From Sphingomonas sp. (GTDB lineage Bacteria > Pseudomonadota > Alphaproteobacteria > Sphingomonadales > Sphingomonadaceae): 5,964 nt of DNA. This document shows, piece by piece, positions 5,404 through 5,964 of the stretch. The DNA lies in the NCBI GenBank assembly GCA_021154945.1, contig JAJNQF010000481.1:1-5964 (forward strand). The letters are read 5' to 3'. The position numbers were made by a program, and so were the translations under genes. How positions within the stretch are numbered: the first letter of the stretch is position 1; each line of letters begins with the position of its first letter. Under the pieces are notes generated by a model. It saw only the letters and a list, made by a program, of their open reading frames with translations, was not told the DNA's origin and did no database searches.

Positions 5404-5964
5404 ATGACTGTTAAGACGAACCTTCTGATTGCCGCCGCATCGAGCATGATCTTCGCCGCCGGTGCGACCGCACAGACCGCACCGGTCGAAACGACCGCGA
5501 CGCAGACGACGACCCCTGCGGCACCAGCGCAGTCGGCCCCAGCCACCACCGCCACGCCGCAGGCAGCACCCGCGACTGCGGCTCCGGCCGCACCGACTGC
5601 CGCGCCGACGACGACGATCGCCGCCGCGCTGCCGACGCTGCCGAACCGCGCGACGCTGACTAAGCTGGTCACTGCGGCCAAGCTGCAGTCGACGCTGGCA
5701 GGCCCCGGCCCGTTCACCGTATTCGCGCCGAGCGACGAAGCGTTCACCCGCCTGCCGGCCGGCGCACTCGACACGCTGCTGAAGCCTGAATCGGCGCCGA
5801 CGCTTGCGACGATCATCAAGTATCACGTCGTTGCCGGCGCGGTGACTTCGGACCAGCTCAAGGCGCAGATCACCGCCGGCGGTGGCAAGGCGACGCTGAC
5901 CACGCTCGCGGGCCAGCCGCTGATCGCCTCGCTGGGCCCGAACGGCAACATCGAGCTGACCGAC
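5404..5964 (+). CDS. Secreted fasciclin-domain protein, 3' end beyond window
   Basis: The frame is open from this ATG to the window edge, 187 codons without a stop. Residues 1-23 are a Sec-type signal peptide ending ATA before Q24, so cleavage by signal peptidase I is likely; there is no lipobox Cys. Residues 24-80 form a low-complexity linker of Pro, Ala, Thr and Gln, likely disordered. The FAS1 domain starts near 83, with FTVFAPSDEAF at 104-114 and KYHVVAGAVT at 139-148. The C-terminal VHVVNG-type motif should lie just outside the window. It is closely similar to the preceding lipoprotein across the domain (GPGPFTVFAP, DTLLKPE and AGGG.ATLTT are shared), which indicates a tandem duplication followed by a change of anchoring. 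A separate ribosome site and a 137-base gap allow independent expression. Confidence 0.9.
   Translation, partial: MTVKTNLLIAAASSMIFAAGATAQTAPVETTATQTTTPAAPAQSAPATTATPQAAPATAAPAAPTAAPTTTIAAALPTLPNRATLTKLVTAAKLQSTLAGPGPFTVFAPSDEAFTRLPAGALDTLLKPESAPTLATIIKYHVVAGAVTSDQLKAQITAGGGKATLTTLAGQPLIASLGPNGNIELTD

Noticed and set aside
5382..5826. Minus-strand open frames opposite the second fasciclin gene
   Set aside because: They mirror the Pro/Ala/Thr linker as Gly/Ala/Val- or Arg-rich low complexity, while the plus strand has a signal peptide and FAS1 motifs.

Overview
The window is GC-rich chromosomal DNA, most likely from an alphaproteobacterium of the Sphingomonas group. The basis is the DUF2794 gene, the style of the cysE, oxyR, ahpC and ahpD proteins, and the short C/G-rich palindromes next to gene ends. 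This placement is from recognition, not a database search. Eight protein genes fill the window, and no gene-free stretch exceeds 300 bases; the longest is 4398-4639. I see no tRNA, rRNA, CRISPR array, transposase or phage gene.

Positions 1-1095 (minus strand) hold a two-gene unit: cysE (serine O-acetyltransferase, committed step of cysteine synthesis) followed after 13 bases by a DUF2794 protein. Divergent from cysE is a TauE/SafE-type membrane permease (to 2034), which may move sulfite, a sulfonate or a similar anion. A sulfur theme is plausible but unproven.

Positions 2151-4397 form a peroxide-defence module. On the minus strand ahpC (three-cysteine peroxiredoxin) is followed by ahpD (its CxxC reductase). 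Divergent from ahpC on the plus strand is oxyR, with both redox-sensor cysteines in place. The 147-base gap between ahpC and oxyR must carry both promoters.

Positions 4640-5964 hold two tandem fasciclin-domain genes on the plus strand. The first is a lipoprotein. The second is a secreted protein with a long Pro/Ala/Thr-rich linker, and the window edge cuts it.

The most unusual structure is non-coding. Seven arms of one palindromic repeat family lie at gene boundaries. Six form three convergent pairs of about 110-120 bases (2040-2148, 2682-2795, 4404-4520). The seventh, at position 1, looks like the right arm of a fourth pair. Every arm combines a 9-10 bp hairpin with a four-G-tract motif able in principle to form a G-quadruplex, and arm sequences show compensatory stem changes. 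One pair sits inside the ahpC-ahpD unit.
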